Source: Acinetobacter terrestris
GTDB lineage: Bacteria > Pseudomonadota > Gammaproteobacteria > Pseudomonadales > Moraxellaceae
Reading direction: 5' to 3'
Assembly (NCBI RefSeq): GCF_004331155.1
Contig: NZ_SJNZ01000008.1
Location: forward strand, 53,372 to 117,371
Length of the DNA stretch: 64,000 bases
This document shows positions 9,333 to 17,611 of this stretch, in pieces. A program made the position numbers and the translations under genes. The notes beneath the pieces are model-generated. The model saw only the letters and a program-made list of their open reading frames with translations, searched no databases and was not told where the DNA came from. Position 1 is the first letter of the stretch; the number at the start of each line of letters is the position of its first letter.

Positions 9333-10901
9333 TTACTCCCATTCAATTGTCGCTGGTGGCTTAGATGACACGTCATATACAACACGTGAAACGTCAGCAA
9401 TTTCGTTCATGATACGCGTTGAAATTTTATCAACCAATTCATATGGAAGATGAGCAAAACGTGCTGTCATGAAGTCCACAGTTTCCACTGCACGCAGTGC
9501 AATTACCCATGCATAACGACGACCATCACCCACTACACCAACCGATTTAACAGGCTGGAACACAGCGAAAGCTTGAGCAGTTTTGTCATACCAACCGCTG
9601 GCACGAAGTTCTTGCATGAAAATATCATCTGCTAAACGAAGAATGTCAGCATATTCTTTTTTCACTTCACCCAAAATACGCACGCCCAAACCTGGACCTG
9701 GGAATGGATGACGGTAAAGCATCTCAAATGGCAAACCTAAAGTTGTACCTAAACGGCGTACTTCATCTTTAAACAAGTCACGAATTGGCTCAACCAACTC
9801 AAATGCCAAATCTTCTGGCAAACCGCCCACATTGTGGTGTGATTTAATCACGTGCGCTTTACCGTTTTTAGTTGCAGCAGATTCGATTACGTCAGGGTAA
9901 ATTGTACCTTGAGCAAGGAAATTCACGCCATCTAGACCACGTGCTTCTTCAGCGAATACTTCAATGAATTCGCGGCCAATGATTTTACGTTTTTTCTCAG
10001 GATCGACCTCACCTGCAAGTGCAGACAAGAAACGTTCTTCAGCATCGGCACGAATTACACGGATCCCCATGTTTTTCGCAAACATCTCCATGACTTGCTC
10101 GCCTTCGTTCAAACGGAGCAAACCGTTATCTACGAATACACAAGTCAACTGATCGCCAATGGCTTTGTGGAGAAGTGCAGCAACTACAGATGAATCTACG
10201 CCACCTGAAAGGCCAAGCAATACTTTTTGATCGCCAATTTGTTCACGTAATTGTTCAACGCGTAGGTCGATAATATTTTCAGAGTTCCAAAGATTACGAC
10301 ATCCGCAAATGCTGTGTACAAAGTTAGACAATAACTCTGCGCCTTTTGCAGTATGGGTGACTTCTGGATGGAACTGTACACCGTAGAAACGACGTTTTTC
10401 ATCGCTTACTGCTGCAAATGGACAGCTTGGAGTGCTGGCAGTCACAGAGAAACCTTCTGGAATTGCACTCACTTTATCACCATGGCTCATCCAAACATTC
10501 AGTTTGTTTTCACCATCGTTTAAATCACCAAGAAGCTGGTCACGGACTAAAACGTCAACTGCCGCATAACCAAATTCATGCACTGTGCCCGGCTCTACTT
10601 TACCGCCAAGCTGTTCAGACATGGTTTGTAAGCCATAGCAAATACCCAATACAGGGACACCCAAGTTAAATACAACTTCAGGTGCGCGTGGACTACCTTC
10701 TTCATGAACACTTTCAGGACCACCCGACAAGATGATACCGTTTGGATTAAATGCGCGAATGTCTTCTTCAGACATGTCATAGGCATACATTTCAGAATAT
10801 ACACCAGCTTCACGTACACGACGTGCAATAAGCTGACTGTATTGAGAACCGAAGTCCAAGATCAGGATGCGGTCTTCAGTGATTTGAGTATTGGTAGTCA
10901 T
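9333..10901 (-). CDS. guaA: GMP synthase (glutamine-hydrolysing)
   Basis: The 522-residue enzyme converts XMP, ATP and glutamine to GMP. The class I glutamine amidotransferase domain (1-200) has the nucleophile motif GICYG and the His-Glu motif GVQFHPEV. The ATP pyrophosphatase domain has the P-loop [12 protein letters not shown] at about residue 230. The C-terminal dimerisation domain ends in [12 protein letters not shown] prefer the ATG at 10901 to a TTG at 10910, because 522 residues is the usual length. A clear terminator follows. This is a standalone housekeeping gene. Confidence 0.97.
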   Translation of the reverse strand: MTTNTQITEDRILILDFGSQYSQLIARRVREAGVYSEMYAYDMSEEDIRAFNPNGIILSGGPESVHEEGSPRAPEVVFNLGVPVLGICYGLQTMSEQLGGKVEPGTVHEFGYAAVDVLVRDQLLGDLNDGENKLNVWMSHGDKVSAIPEGFSVTASTPSCPFAAVSDEKRRFYGVQFHPEVTHTAKGAELLSNFVHSICGCRNLWNSENIIDLRVEQLREQIGDQKVLLGLSGGVDSSVVAALLHKAIGDQLTCVFVDNGLLRLNEGEQVMEMFAKNMGIRVIRADAEERFLSALAGEVDPEKKRKIIGREFIEVFAEEARGLDGVNFLAQGTIYPDVIESAATKNGKAHVIKSHHNVGGLPEDLAFELVEPIRDLFKDEVRRLGTTLGLPFEMLYRHPFPGPGLGVRILGEVKKEYADILRLADDIFMQELRASGWYDKTAQAFAVFQPVKSVGVVGDGRRYAWVIALRAVETVDFMTARFAHLPYELVDKISTRIMNEIADVSRVVYDVSSKPPATIEWE

Positions 10902-11017
10902 GACAAACAACTATGTAAGGCAAACGAAATAAGCGCTGCATTCTATCATTTTTCGCTGCATTAAGCACACTATTCGCACAAGGCTCGTATTCAATTGATT
11001 GCATGATATTTTGATCA

Positions 11018-11047
11018 AAAAAAAGCACCCTTTCGAGTACTTTTTTA
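11018..11047 (-). terminator. Possible weak terminator
   Basis: An A-run, an imperfect stem with one mismatch (AAAAAGCAC against GTACTTTTT) and a T-run lie downstream of the OB-fold gene and its relic on the minus strand. Confidence 0.35.
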
Positions 11048-11061
11048 TGTAGCTGTTTTTT

Positions 11062-11176
11062 CTATTTTAAGCGCCGCCATATCTTCGATCCATTACCATG
11101 AGTGACAAGCTCACCAATTCGTTCAACTTTATCAAATATATTCAAACCTGTTGGTTTCCAGAAGTCATCTGGCCTA
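11062..11176 (-). pseudogene. Relic of a second OB-fold (BOF) protein gene
   Basis: On the minus strand, positions 11111-11167 align without gaps to 11277-11333 inside the neighbouring intact gene, with 41 of 57 bases identical by my count. The translation DFWKPTGLNIFDKVERIGE mirrors DLWKPMGLKAGDKVKVIGE of the intact protein. The relic has no start, no signal peptide and a scrambled C-terminus. It is most likely the remains of a tandem paralogue. Confidence 0.65.
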
Positions 11177-11578
11177 TCAATGCTGGTTATACCAAGTCCA
11201 TTTATCAGATTGATTTTCCATTTTTCCAATTTGAACGACATCAATATCCGCCGCTTGACCTGTATTGGTATCCACTTCACCAATCACCTTAACTTTATCA
11301 CCTGCTTTCAAGCCCATCGGTTTCCATAAATCAGAATCCACTTCCATCCCAATTTTTCCCGAGCTATCTTTCAATTCAAAATGATCCTTCTGTGTTTTTC
11401 TGACAATTACGCCAGAGAGCGTGACCGCAGTTTCATCCGGGAGTTTTTTTGCTTCTGCAACAGTCACCATGTTTTGAGCAGCTTCAGTCATGATGACCTG
11501 ATCACTTTTGCCTGCCCATACAGATGCGGTAGAAAGCATTGAACCCGTAACAAACAGTGCCAATAATATTTTATTCAT
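11177..11578 (-). CDS. YgiW/YdeI-type OB-fold (BOF) periplasmic protein
   Basis: The 133-residue protein has a signal peptide (MNKILLALFVTGSMLSTASVWA) and one BOF domain: KKLPDETAVTLSGVIV, DHFELKDSSGKIGMEVD, LWKPMGLKAGDKVKVIGEVD and IDVVQI. Members such as YgiW are periplasmic stress proteins of the bacterial OB-fold family; the molecular role is poorly known. I chose the ATG at 11578 because GTGGA sits at correct spacing; a GTG four codons upstream would consume that ribosome site. A decayed second copy lies immediately downstream. Confidence 0.85.
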   Translation of the reverse strand: MNKILLALFVTGSMLSTASVWAGKSDQVIMTEAAQNMVTVAEAKKLPDETAVTLSGVIVRKTQKDHFELKDSSGKIGMEVDSDLWKPMGLKAGDKVKVIGEVDTNTGQAADIDVVQIGKMENQSDKWTWYNQH

Positions 11579-11722
11579 GATTGATTCCACTAGGGTAGCT
11601 TCATCAATCTTTATTGAAGCAAAATTCAGACAATTTGTACGCAGCTTTTATGTAGGGTAGGCAGCCTTTATGTAATTACAAAAATGTAATAATCCAGCTT
11701 AAATCGTCCTGTTCTTCTAGAT

Positions 11723-11936
11723 TTAGTGATTATTTTCAATTGTATAATCCGTACTGGATTTTCCTGCGCCATACAACATCAGCAACAATAATCCATCGGT
11801 CATGGCAATATTCTTCATCAAGTGAACATATCATCTGGAGTGCACGCACCATGGAAAATATAAGCCATCAGCACACTTGCAACCAGCCTTATCAAGGCAT
11901 CGGCTTGCGGGTCTTGAACCAGATTTTTTATTTCAT
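11723..11936 (-). pseudogene. Collapsed DoxX-family pseudogene
   Basis: No intact gene is present, but the minus strand encodes two DoxX-like pieces. The N-terminal piece reads NLVQDPQADALIRLVASVLM and continues AYIFHGA. The C-terminal piece reads LMKNIAMTDGLLLLMLYGAG and ends before a stop at 11723. They lie in different frames, separated by stops at about 11820. The total is about 65 codons against about 130 in the family, so the central membrane segments are deleted. The expected ATG before KNLVQ is ATA. Confidence 0.7.
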
Positions 11937-12144
11937 ATGAGAGTTAAATATCGGCTCAGCTATTGATTTCTATTTTTAATGACCCGTTCATCCTAAGCCT
12001 GTTTTCATAAAGCGCCAAAAATAATTTGCAAGCTAAACCGCTGCAAAAAAGAAAAGATGAAAGCGCAATTAATTTCCTTTCTGGTACTGACTTTCATGCC
12101 CCGGACTGCTAGGATTTCAGCACATTTTTGTTGCCTGTAGCCCC

Positions 12145-12777
12145 ATGGAACTGCTTGATTTTATCTTACATGTCGATGACCATCTGCTCGAATTTATCAC
12201 CAATTATGGCATCTGGATTTATGCCATTCTTTTCTTAATTATTTTTGTGGAAACCGGTCTGGTGGTGATGCCGTTTCTACCGGGTGACAGCTTATTGTTT
12301 GCTGCAGGAGCATTGGCCGCTTCAACCGGGGCAATGGATCCAGTGGTTCTGGTGATTTTACTGTTTACTGCTGCAGTCTTGGGCGACACGCTGAATTATC
12401 ATATTGGTAAATTTGTCGGACCGCGGGTTTTTGAAATGGAATCACGTTTTATTAACAGACAGCATTTGATTTACACGCAAAAATTCTTTGAGAAACATGG
12501 TGGAAAAACCATTATTTTTGCCCGTTTTGTTCCTTTTGCCCGTACTTTCGCTCCCTTTGTCGCAGGGGCAGGTAGCATGAATTATAAATTCTTTCTGACC
12601 TATAATCTGATTGGCGCATTTTTCTGGGTCGGTTCATTTATTACCTTGGGCTATTTATTTGGCAACATGCCAATAGTCAAAGACAATTTCACCCATCTGA
12701 TTTTTGGCATCATTATTATTAGTGTACTGCCCGGCATTATTGGTTTTATTCGCCAGAAGCTGAAAAAGGCAGCTTAA
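12145..12777 (+). CDS. DedA-family membrane protein
   Basis: The 210-residue protein has the DedA/VTT pattern: a hydrophobic start, the re-entrant motif FVETGLVVMPFLPGDSLLF with E and PGD, the GDTLNYHIGKFVG stretch, and the second motif FARFVPFARTFAPFVAGAG with the conserved arginines. DedA proteins are inner-membrane transporters; recent work links some to flipping undecaprenyl phosphate or phosphatidylethanolamine. That link would suit a capsule-rich genome, but which lipid this one handles is not visible. It is a single gene facing the lysE-like gene. Confidence 0.93.
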   Translation: MELLDFILHVDDHLLEFITNYGIWIYAILFLIIFVETGLVVMPFLPGDSLLFAAGALAASTGAMDPVVLVILLFTAAVLGDTLNYHIGKFVGPRVFEMESRFINRQHLIYTQKFFEKHGGKTIIFARFVPFARTFAPFVAGAGSMNYKFFLTYNLIGAFFWVGSFITLGYLFGNMPIVKDNFTHLIFGIIIISVLPGIIGFIRQKLKKAA

Positions 12778-12803
12778 ACTGGTGTGTTGTACAGCTGTGA
12801 AAT

Positions 12804-13394
12804 TTAAAAGAAACGAATCACCACAGGCAACATTCCCAGCAGCAGCAACATGGCCGATCCTTTATATAAGAGATCGGCTTTTATTTGCGTTGATTGACCT
12901 GCCAGAATTGCACTTCCAAATGACATCCAGAACACTACAGTAGGCAGCAGCACCAAACTGAATACTGCAAACACTAAAACAAAATTGGTTGCACTGTTCC
13001 AGGTTTCAATTGGTAAAACGCCAGCGGCAAATAATAAGGCTTTAGGATTTTTAAAGGTGGAAAAGAACAGCTGTCGAGGCCGGATAGAAGGATGACGTTG
13101 ATTATGCTTTTCTAAATCGGAGACTTTCCATAAATTGAAGGCCATCCAAACCACATAAATGGCACTAAAAAAATGCACAATATGAATAAAGCTCGGCCAG
13201 ACTGGACTACATAAATGAATCAGCAATGCCCATAAATTAATGGCATAAAAATAGCCCAGCAGCTCGGCTGGAATAAATAAACTGGTTTTGGCAATGCCTT
13301 GTTGATGTGCAGAGCTTGCAAGTAATGCGTTAGTTGGACCCGGAATCATCAGAACCGCAATCACCGCCAACACAAAAAGCCAACTCTCAATCAT
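12804..13394 (-). CDS. LysE/RhtB-family exporter
   Basis: The 196-residue membrane protein has five to six hydrophobic segments and the LysE/RhtB signature near the N-terminus (AVIAVLMIPGPTNALLASSA), followed by FKNPKALLFAAGVLP. The family exports amino acids or related small molecules across the inner membrane; the substrate cannot be assigned. It converges with the DedA gene. Confidence 0.88.
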   Translation of the reverse strand: MIESWLFVLAVIAVLMIPGPTNALLASSAHQQGIAKTSLFIPAELLGYFYAINLWALLIHLCSPVWPSFIHIVHFFSAIYVVWMAFNLWKVSDLEKHNQRHPSIRPRQLFFSTFKNPKALLFAAGVLPIETWNSATNFVLVFAVFSLVLLPTVVFWMSFGSAILAGQSTQIKADLLYKGSAMLLLLGMLPVVIRFF

Positions 13395-13615
13395 AAATAC
13401 CTGACATCACCACTAAAGAGTGGCACACCTTATACGAAAGTCACAAAAAGTGACAAGTATTTCGATTATAAAATCATGACCTTAGGCGTTTAGTTTTTAC
13501 ACTTTAAATAAACAAGTATTTGATCTTAATAAAATTTACCTGAAACATTTTGCTAAGATTTTATCACCCTGCTGTACATTTAACAGCCACAACAGCGTGA
13601 TAAATCGATGAATTA

Positions 13616-14002
13616 TTAAGCTTTATTGCGAACAATAATTGGGCAATTCTTAAATTGAGCCGCCTGAACCACAGCTTCCTGCTCACCCAATAGGCGGGCC
13701 AATTCCGTTTTTTTGGTATTTGAAGATTGTCCCATATTGACTGAAACACTCGGACCAATTCCCCAGCCACCACGACTGCCCCAACCACCACCCACGCCTA
13801 CACCTACGCCTACACCACTACGCTTGGGCGGCTGTACGCCACTGTCGATATATTGCTGGATACGGTTATATTCACTTTGTAATTGCTGGCAGTTTAAGGC
13901 TTGATACTGCGTTGGAGATACATAACTCGGTTTGACCGTTGTTGCACATGCACCCAGTAAAAGAGTACTACCCAGTAACAGGCTTAAATATATTGTTTTC
14001 AT
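13616..14002 (-). CDS. Small glycine-rich lipoprotein
   Basis: The 128-residue protein has a lipoprotein signal ending in the lipobox LLGAC with Cys19 as the lipidation site. A short helical part (YQALNCQQLQSEYNRIQQYI) follows, then a low-complexity tract GVGVGVGVGGGWGSRGGWGIG and a second helical part. The Gly-Val tract is encoded by a short tandem repeat at about 13793-13830. The ATG at 14002 has GAGG before it, whereas an in-frame GTG four codons earlier overlaps that site. Its start is eight bases past the parA stop, so the two are probably co-transcribed. The function is unknown. Confidence 0.8.
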   Translation of the reverse strand: MKTIYLSLLLGSTLLLGACATTVKPSYVSPTQYQALNCQQLQSEYNRIQQYIDSGVQPPKRSGVGVGVGVGGGWGSRGGWGIGPSVSVNMGQSSNTKKTELARLLGEQEAVVQAAQFKNCPIIVRNKA

Positions 14003-14010
14003 GGGAAACC

Positions 14011-14853
14011 TCACATCTTATTTTGCTCAATTTCATTGAACAATGATTGATAGGCTTGCGTCAATTTATGATCGGTAGCCAAGTGAATTAAAGGCTGGTT
14101 TTTAAGATGAGATTCTTTCATCAGAATCGATGGAGGCAACATACTTTCTAACACAGGCAAGCCTTCATCTTTAAGTTGTTGCACCACTTCACGGGGCAAT
14201 TTTGCCTGTGCCTGAAACTGATTAACCACGATGCCTTCAATTTCCAGACGCTCATTATGATCGTCTTGAGTTTCAATGACGTTTTCAATCAAGGTTTTTA
14301 AAGCCCGTTTCGAGAAAACATCACAATCAAAAGGAATCAGGACCCGCTCTGCGGCAATCAATGCAGACAAAGTAAAGAAGTTAAACGCGGGTGGCGTATC
14401 AATATAAACACGGTCATATTGACCTGCCAGCTGTTGCAAGGCATCGCGTAATTTATAAATTTTATGTTTCGACTCTAAAGCATGTGCCAGTGCACCCAAG
14501 GTTGGACTGGCAGGAATCACATGCAGATTTTTAAACGGTGATTGATGGACATAGCTTTCCAGACCTTTGGAACGATTCTTTAAAATCGAACCAATGGCAT
14601 TGCCTAAAAGTCCCTTATTTTGGGTGCTGCCTAGAACTTCTTCAAAGTAGTTTTCAACATTCGGCTCCAGCGCAGGTTTATCAACCGAGTAAGTCGCATC
14701 ATCCCCCAACAAATATTGACTGGAATTGGCTTGTGGATCGAGATCAATCAGCAAAGTTTTAAAACCTTGATGAGCACTGATTGCCGCCAGATTTACGGCA
14801 ATACTTGACTTGCCTACCCCACCTTTCTGATTAAAAACCACACGTGTCCGCAT
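14011..14853 (-). CDS. ParA-family ATPase (orphan)
   Basis: The 280-residue protein has a deviant Walker A (FNQKGGVGKSSIAVNLAA) at residues 7-24, a Walker A' region (LLIDLDPQAN) and a Walker B region (YDRVYIDTPPAF). This is a ParA/Soj/MinD-class ATPase for positioning or partition. No ParB-like gene or parS cluster is next to it, and the partner is instead a small lipoprotein. It is therefore probably an orphan ParA that positions some other cargo, not the main chromosome partition protein. Confidence 0.88.
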   Translation of the reverse strand: MRTRVVFNQKGGVGKSSIAVNLAAISAHQGFKTLLIDLDPQANSSQYLLGDDATYSVDKPALEPNVENYFEEVLGSTQNKGLLGNAIGSILKNRSKGLESYVHQSPFKNLHVIPASPTLGALAHALESKHKIYKLRDALQQLAGQYDRVYIDTPPAFNFFTLSALIAAERVLIPFDCDVFSKRALKTLIENVIETQDDHNERLEIEGIVVNQFQAQAKLPREVVQQLKDEGLPVLESMLPPSILMKESHLKNQPLIHLATDHKLTQAYQSLFNEIEQNKM

Positions 14854-14938
14854 TGCCGCCCTCTATTATGCTTTATATTTATGTATTGCTTGCAGTTTAA
14901 CCTACTGGCCTTGCTTCAAAAACAATTATGTCTAACAA

Positions 14939-15331
14939 TTAACCGAAATTTGGCTTGATGATGACCAGACCAATAATCCCAATCAACGCTACCACAGCAA
15001 TAACTAAGCCTGCACGACGTTGTGCCAATAAAATACTGTCATCTTTTTTATAGGCCTTGATTAAAGATGAAAATAAAACCAGGAATAAAACCACTTTGGC
15101 ATAGAACCACGGTTGTACTTCAAAATTTTTGATCACTAAGGAGGCGACACCGGTCAGTATAATGATGGTCATCGACAGATGTTGTAACGCCACCAAAAGT
15201 TTCCGTGCCACTGGATTAGGCTGGTTACCCTGAACCCCAACAAACAGGGTAAAAGCCCGGGCAATCACCACCCCAATCAACAAGGTCACAATACTCATAT
15301 GTATAATTTTAACAGTCAGCTGCATGTCCAT
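14939..15331 (-). CDS. SirB-like small membrane protein
   Basis: The 130-residue protein has four hydrophobic helices and conserved features of the SirB family: an N-terminal KIIHMSIVTL with a membrane His, ALQHLSMTIIILTGV and WFYAKVVLFLVLF. These proteins were first linked to invasion gene expression in Salmonella, but their biochemical role is unknown. An internal ATG two codons later is an alternative start. Its start lies 13 bases past the bolA-like stop on the same strand. Confidence 0.72.
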   Translation of the reverse strand: MDMQLTVKIIHMSIVTLLIGVVIARAFTLFVGVQGNQPNPVARKLLVALQHLSMTIIILTGVASLVIKNFEVQPWFYAKVVLFLVLFSSLIKAYKKDDSILLAQRRAGLVIAVVALIGIIGLVIIKPNFG

Positions 15332-15344
15332 TATTCAACATTCC

Positions 15345-15656
15345 TTATTCAGGTTTGGGTGCATGCGCACATTCAGGACTTGGTGTCGCTTGTCCTTGCC
15401 ATTCTGAGGGAACAAAAGCATGGATGGCCAATGCATGAATACGGCTCGGACTCAGCAAATCTCCCGCAGCAGCATAAATTTTTTGATGACGTTGCACCAG
15501 GCGCAGTCCTTCAAAGCTATCACTCACCACAATCACTTTAAAATGGGATTCTTTACCGGGGAAATAGCCACCATGACCTGAGGATTCATTCACCACTTCT
15601 AAATGGGTGGGTGATAAATTCTGAAGACGTTGGATCAGTTGTTGTTCTAAAGTCAT
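15345..15656 (-). CDS. BolA-family protein
   Basis: The 103-residue protein has the BolA class II KH-like fold: HLEVVNESSGHGGYFPGKESHFKVIVVSDSFEGLRLVQRHQKIY, then HALAIHAFVPSEWQ. BolA proteins partner with monothiol glutaredoxins in iron-sulfur cluster handling, and E. coli BolA is also a stress-related regulator. The C-terminal tail rich in Cys, His and Pro is variable. It is the first gene of a small minus-strand unit with the SirB-like gene. Confidence 0.92.
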   Translation of the reverse strand: MTLEQQLIQRLQNLSPTHLEVVNESSGHGGYFPGKESHFKVIVVSDSFEGLRLVQRHQKIYAAAGDLLSPSRIHALAIHAFVPSEWQGQATPSPECAHAPKPE

Positions 15657-15854
15657 AATAATACTCCCAAATCATTTAAGCGCTGGGTTTAGTATAACGT
15701 GTTCCGATTCAATCTTTATCCTGAAGCAGCTAAATCATTCAGCAGTTTTAGCGAGAAATCATCCTGATTCATATTGTTTTTGCTTACAAAAGCGCCACAA
15801 GCTTAGAAAATGGTTTTATTTTATGCAATTGATACAAGTTTTTTCACAAAGTTA

Positions 15855-15882
15855 TTGACCCTATTTTTGCATCCTGTATTAT
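15855..15882 (+). promoter_or_regulatory. Sigma70-type promoter of tRNA-Gly
   Basis: TTGACC at 15855 and TATTAT at 15877 are separated by 16 bases. The tRNA begins 10 bases after the -10 box, as expected for a strong stable-RNA promoter. Confidence 0.75.
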
Positions 15883-15891
15883 ACACGGCAT

Positions 15892-15964
15892 GCGGGAATA
15901 GCTCAGTTGGTAGAGCATAACCTTGCCAAGGTTGGGGTCGGGAGTTCGAGTCTCCTTTCCCGCT
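15892..15964 (+). tRNA. tRNA-Gly(GCC), first copy
   Basis: The 73-base cloverleaf has the acceptor GCGGGAA paired with TTCCCGC, the D-arm GCTCAGTTGGTAGAGC, the anticodon loop TTGCCAA (anticodon GCC) and the T-arm containing GTTCGAGTC. The CCA end is not encoded (CAA follows the discriminator T), so it must be added after transcription. It is identical to the second copy over 73 bases. Confidence 0.97.
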
Positions 15965-16005
15965 CAAATTTTTTAGTGTAAGTTTTATAAAAAACTGCTC
16001 AATAA

Positions 16006-16081
16006 GCGGGAATAGCTCAGTTGGTAGAGCATAACCTTGCCAAGGTTGGGGTCGGGAGTTCGAGTCTCCTTTCCCGCTCCA
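16006..16081 (+). tRNA. tRNA-Gly(GCC), second copy
   Basis: This is an exact repeat of the first tRNA over 73 bases, here with CCA encoded at 16079-16081. The two genes are 41 bases apart and probably share one transcript, which ends at the hairpin just downstream. Confidence 0.97.
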
Positions 16082-16087
16082 GATTCA

Positions 16088-16121
16088 AAAAAGGCCCTCA
16101 TCGAAAGATGGGGGCTTTTTT
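16088..16121 (+). terminator. Rho-independent terminator of the tRNA-Gly pair
   Basis: A nine-pair stem (GCCCTCATC with GATGGGGGC, one T-G pair) closed by GAAA is followed by six T. Confidence 0.9.
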
Positions 16122-16242
16122 CTTGTTAGTTTTTACAGATATTAGCTAATACAGGTAGAGTTGGAAAAATTTGTCTAAAAAATAAAACCTATTTAACTAT
16201 TTGTTTTTAAATCTTAATACAATCAAATCTCGGTGATATCAA

Positions 16243-16274
16243 GGGAGAGCGAGAATCGTGATTTTCGCTTTCCC
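16243..16274. other. Long stem-loop between tRNA-Gly and the capsule operon
   Basis: GGGAGAGCGAGAAT pairs with ATTTTCGCTTTCCC over 14 positions (two G-T pairs) around a CGTG loop. It lies about 60 bases beyond the kpsS stop. Neither side has a clear T-run, so it may be a transcript-stabilising or attenuating hairpin rather than a standard terminator. Confidence 0.5.
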
Positions 16275-16336
16275 CATCTTTAAGCAGAATTTTTTATTGC
16301 ATGAAATTTCTTAATTAAAAAAGACCAGTATCCATC

Positions 16337-17602
16337 TTAAACAACTTTAGTTCTTGGCTCAGAACTTTCTTGATGAGCAATTACGGCCTGATTGCTATAC
16401 ACCTCTTTCCAAGGAGAAATACCGTAAAAAGAGCCATTCAGTTGTGAATAGAGAATAAGTTCTCTACGGAAATAAGAGAAATAATGAGAATCGACCTTTC
16501 CGGGATTGGCCCAGAACTTGGACAAAGCATATTGATTGGTCAGTTTTGGTAAATTATATAAAGCAAAACCCAGCACTTTAACCGGTATTTGATGGAATAA
16601 TGCCTGAATACCGGTTGTGCTATTCACAGTCACCAAACCTAAGCCATGCTTTAACAGGGTAGGAAAATGTATATCACAAAAGTAATGAACCCGCCCTTGA
16701 ATATGGAATTGCTTAGCATACCGATTAATGAGTTTTTTATAATTTCGATATCCTCGATCCATTGGGTGATGTTTCAAAACTAAATGCATGGATTGATCTG
16801 CATGCTGGCCGAAGTCTTTTAAAACCAGTTCAATATACTTTTCTACATTCTTTAAATCACTATGTATTTTGATTTGCGAATCATTATGTACTTGCAACGA
16901 AAAAATAAAATATTTTTTTGAATTTTCCTCTAAAAATTTATTAAATTTACGCTGTTCAAAAAGTTTATTTTTAACACTTCGAATACTCGATAATGTCCAG
17001 AATCCCACTTCTTTTATTGGGTGAATACCGCGATGATGCTCATAATCTGGATATTTAAAAGAAAATAAAACCCATAATATATAATAGGTAATAACACTCA
17101 TCACCATTTTAGAGTAGCTATTCTGTACATCAGTGATGTTGGAATTTAAATCATTACGATATTCCACTCCCTGTACCTTATTATTATCTAAATGGTTCAA
17201 AAAATTAGAAAAAAAGTTAACGCCATTTTGTTCAAAAGTGATGTAATTCGGGCGAATATAACCCTCTTCAAAAGCAAAAAAATTAATATTGTTTTTTTCC
17301 GCTATCACTTTTGCTAATTTATGATATTTCCTGCAATCGCCAAAGCAAACAATAGCATCGATCTCATGCTCTATTAAAAATGCCTCAATCCAACCTAAAA
17401 AATCGCCTAAACGTCCCTGATAATCAAAAACGTTCTCTTTGGATTTATAAAAAAACCGGTCTCCACCATTAAAGTTAATTTTATAACATTCAATATTTTT
17501 ACTATTTAACCATTGCGCTAAACGATGAAAAAAATCACCCATTGGTCCTTGTAAAAGTAAGACCTTATTAGCCAGCAGTAATTTATCTACATGTATAGAC
17601 AT
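16337..17602 (-). CDS. kpsS: Capsule Kdo transferase KpsS-like
   Basis: The 421-residue protein is a Capsule_synth family member. It opens with NKVLLLQGPMGDFFHRLAQWL, has the FEEGYIRPNYIT motif that replaces the family's EDGFxRS, and later LKHHPMDRG and TVNSTTGIQALFHQIPVKVLG. In the family KpsS adds the first beta-linked Kdo to phosphatidylglycerol, starting the Kdo linker of group 2 capsules. It is the last gene of the minus-strand kps operon, nine bases after kpsC. CMP-Kdo must come from the lipid A pathway, since no kpsU or kpsF lies here. Confidence 0.88.
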   Translation of the reverse strand: MSIHVDKLLLANKVLLLQGPMGDFFHRLAQWLNSKNIECYKINFNGGDRFFYKSKENVFDYQGRLGDFLGWIEAFLIEHEIDAIVCFGDCRKYHKLAKVIAEKNNINFFAFEEGYIRPNYITFEQNGVNFFSNFLNHLDNNKVQGVEYRNDLNSNITDVQNSYSKMVMSVITYYILWVLFSFKYPDYEHHRGIHPIKEVGFWTLSSIRSVKNKLFEQRKFNKFLEENSKKYFIFSLQVHNDSQIKIHSDLKNVEKYIELVLKDFGQHADQSMHLVLKHHPMDRGYRNYKKLINRYAKQFHIQGRVHYFCDIHFPTLLKHGLGLVTVNSTTGIQALFHQIPVKVLGFALYNLPKLTNQYALSKFWANPGKVDSHYFSYFRRELILYSQLNGSFYGISPWKEVYSNQAVIAHQESSEPRTKVV

Positions 17603-17611
17603 GAATGAATT

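Noticed and set aside
11740..11940. A 66-codon open frame on the plus strand.
   Set aside because: It is antisense to the DoxX pseudogene pieces and its translation has no recognisable features.
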